Source: Gemmatimonadetes bacterium T265
GTDB taxonomy: Bacteria > Gemmatimonadota > Gemmatimonadetes > Gemmatimonadales > Gemmatimonadaceae
Length of the DNA stretch: 64,000 bases
Assembly: GCA_019973575.1 (NCBI GenBank)
Contig: BPUI01000005.1
Coordinates: forward strand, 1 to 64,000
Direction of reading: 5' to 3'
The position numbers were made by a program, and so were the translations under genes. The notes under the pieces were generated by a model. That model was not told the DNA's origin and did not search any database. It saw only the letters and a program-made list of their open reading frames with translations. Each line of letters starts with the position of its first letter. The first letter of the stretch is position 1. Shown here piece after piece: positions 63,603 to 64,000 of this stretch.

Positions 63603-64000
63603 CTACCGGGACGGCGGGGACGGCGCCGCGGACCCGCCCGCCGCCCGCGCCCCGTTCCGCCCGCGCGCCGGCGCGTCGCCGGCCGCGTCGTCCGCACTGT
63701 TCCCGGTCTGGTCGTGGAAGAGCACCACGGTGTGCGGGAACGGCATGTCGATCTTGGCCGCGTCCAGCGCGTGCTTGATCCCCGTCGCCACGCGGTCGCG
63801 CACCGCGAGCACGTTGGCCTGGTGCGAGTCGGTCCAGAAGTACACGGCGAAGTTGACCGACGACCCCGCCAGCTCCTCGACGTACGCCGACGGCGCGGGG
63901 TCGGCGAGCACGCCCTCGGCCCCGCCGACCACGCGTAGGATCGCCGCGCGTGCCTCCTCGATCGAGTCGGGGTAGCCGACGCCGACCCCGAACTTGACGC
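63603..64000 (-). CDS. Second MscS-family channel (partial, N-terminus outside window)
   Basis: The visible 131 C-terminal residues ('VKFGVGVGYPDSIEEARAAILRVVGGAEGVLADPAPSAYVEELAGSSVNFAVYFWTDSHQANVLAVRDRVATGIKHALDAAKIDMPFPHTVVLFHDQTG') align almost residue for residue with the end of the MscS at 28093-29055. It is therefore a recent paralogue. It converges with the decayed DUF2254 gene. Stop TAG at 63603-63605. Confidence 0.88.
   Translation of the reverse strand, partial: VKFGVGVGYPDSIEEARAAILRVVGGAEGVLADPAPSAYVEELAGSSVNFAVYFWTDSHQANVLAVRDRVATGIKHALDAAKIDMPFPHTVVLFHDQTGNSADDAAGDAPARGRNGARAAGGSAAPSPPSR

Overview
The window is very GC-rich (I estimate a little over 70 percent), is packed with ATGA/GTGA-overlapping genes, and carries no rRNA, tRNA or phage structural genes. 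Its composition, the abundant GTTAGGC/GCCTAAC heptamer and the gene content (xanthorhodopsin-era carotenoid/retinal genes, caa3-type oxidase with cytochrome c fusions, PQQ dehydrogenases) suggest a soil or freshwater Gemmatimonadota bacterium, possibly on a large replicon with accessory traits. The phylum assignment is inference, not proof.

Layout. 1-12.5 kb: miscellaneous accessory genes. These are a DUF998 membrane protein (partial), a BlaI/M56/aspartyl-protease-PDZ cassette, a lone serine recombinase, a PhyH oxygenase divergent from an AraC regulator, a four-gene ArsR/AHSA1 cassette, a methyltransferase, a RibD/DHFR-like reductase, and a LysR regulator divergent from a YeiH exporter. 12.5-18.8 kb: a GGDEF remnant, a PAS/GAF histidine kinase, about 1.3 kb of repeat-bearing non-coding DNA, an alpha-oxoamine synthase and a small secreted protein. 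19.0-33.3 kb: a light-energy and ion-transport block. A DTG-type proton-pump rhodopsin, lycopene cyclase (crtY) and beta-carotene-cleaving Brp/Blh run on the minus strand. Around them lie two ClC proteins, a TPR membrane protein, a MarR regulator, MscS, NhaA, DUF389 and DUF4396 membrane proteins.

33.4-48.8 kb: one continuous minus-strand run of about 14 genes, read from 48.8 kb down to 33.4 kb. In order these are an exported protein, SMP-30 lactonase-like protein, a PQQ alcohol dehydrogenase with a lanthanide-type metal site, cytochrome c, CoxII-cyt c, a fused CoxI-III, a small membrane protein, CtaG-cyt c, Rieske protein, cytochrome b-cyt c, alpha/beta hydrolase, SemiSWEET, GH1 glycosidase and SDR. 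It could encode a self-contained periplasmic oxidation-to-oxygen respiratory chain coupled to sugar handling. The fused CoxI lacks both the E286 and K362 equivalents. 49-52.4 kb: a Crp/Fnr regulator, an ABM monooxygenase and a second, calcium-type PQQ dehydrogenase.

52.4-64 kb: a mosaic. It holds a truncated second copy of the ClC 5' end, a copper-resistance set (cupredoxin, CopA, CsoR, CopZ) with a clear CsoR operator, two toxin-antitoxin modules (Xre/RES and excisionase-like/PIN), two unknown genes, a beheaded NhaP antiporter, a frameshifted and stop-interrupted DUF2254 gene, and a second MscS running off the window. The remnants look like a decayed relative of the 22-33 kb ion-transport block that was broken by insertions.

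Main points for follow-up: the rhodopsin-centred block (including crtY without a canonical start codon), the oxidase with missing proton-channel residues inside a sugar/alcohol respiratory operon, the duplicated ClC-upstream block, and the strand- and frame-specific TTAGGC motif.
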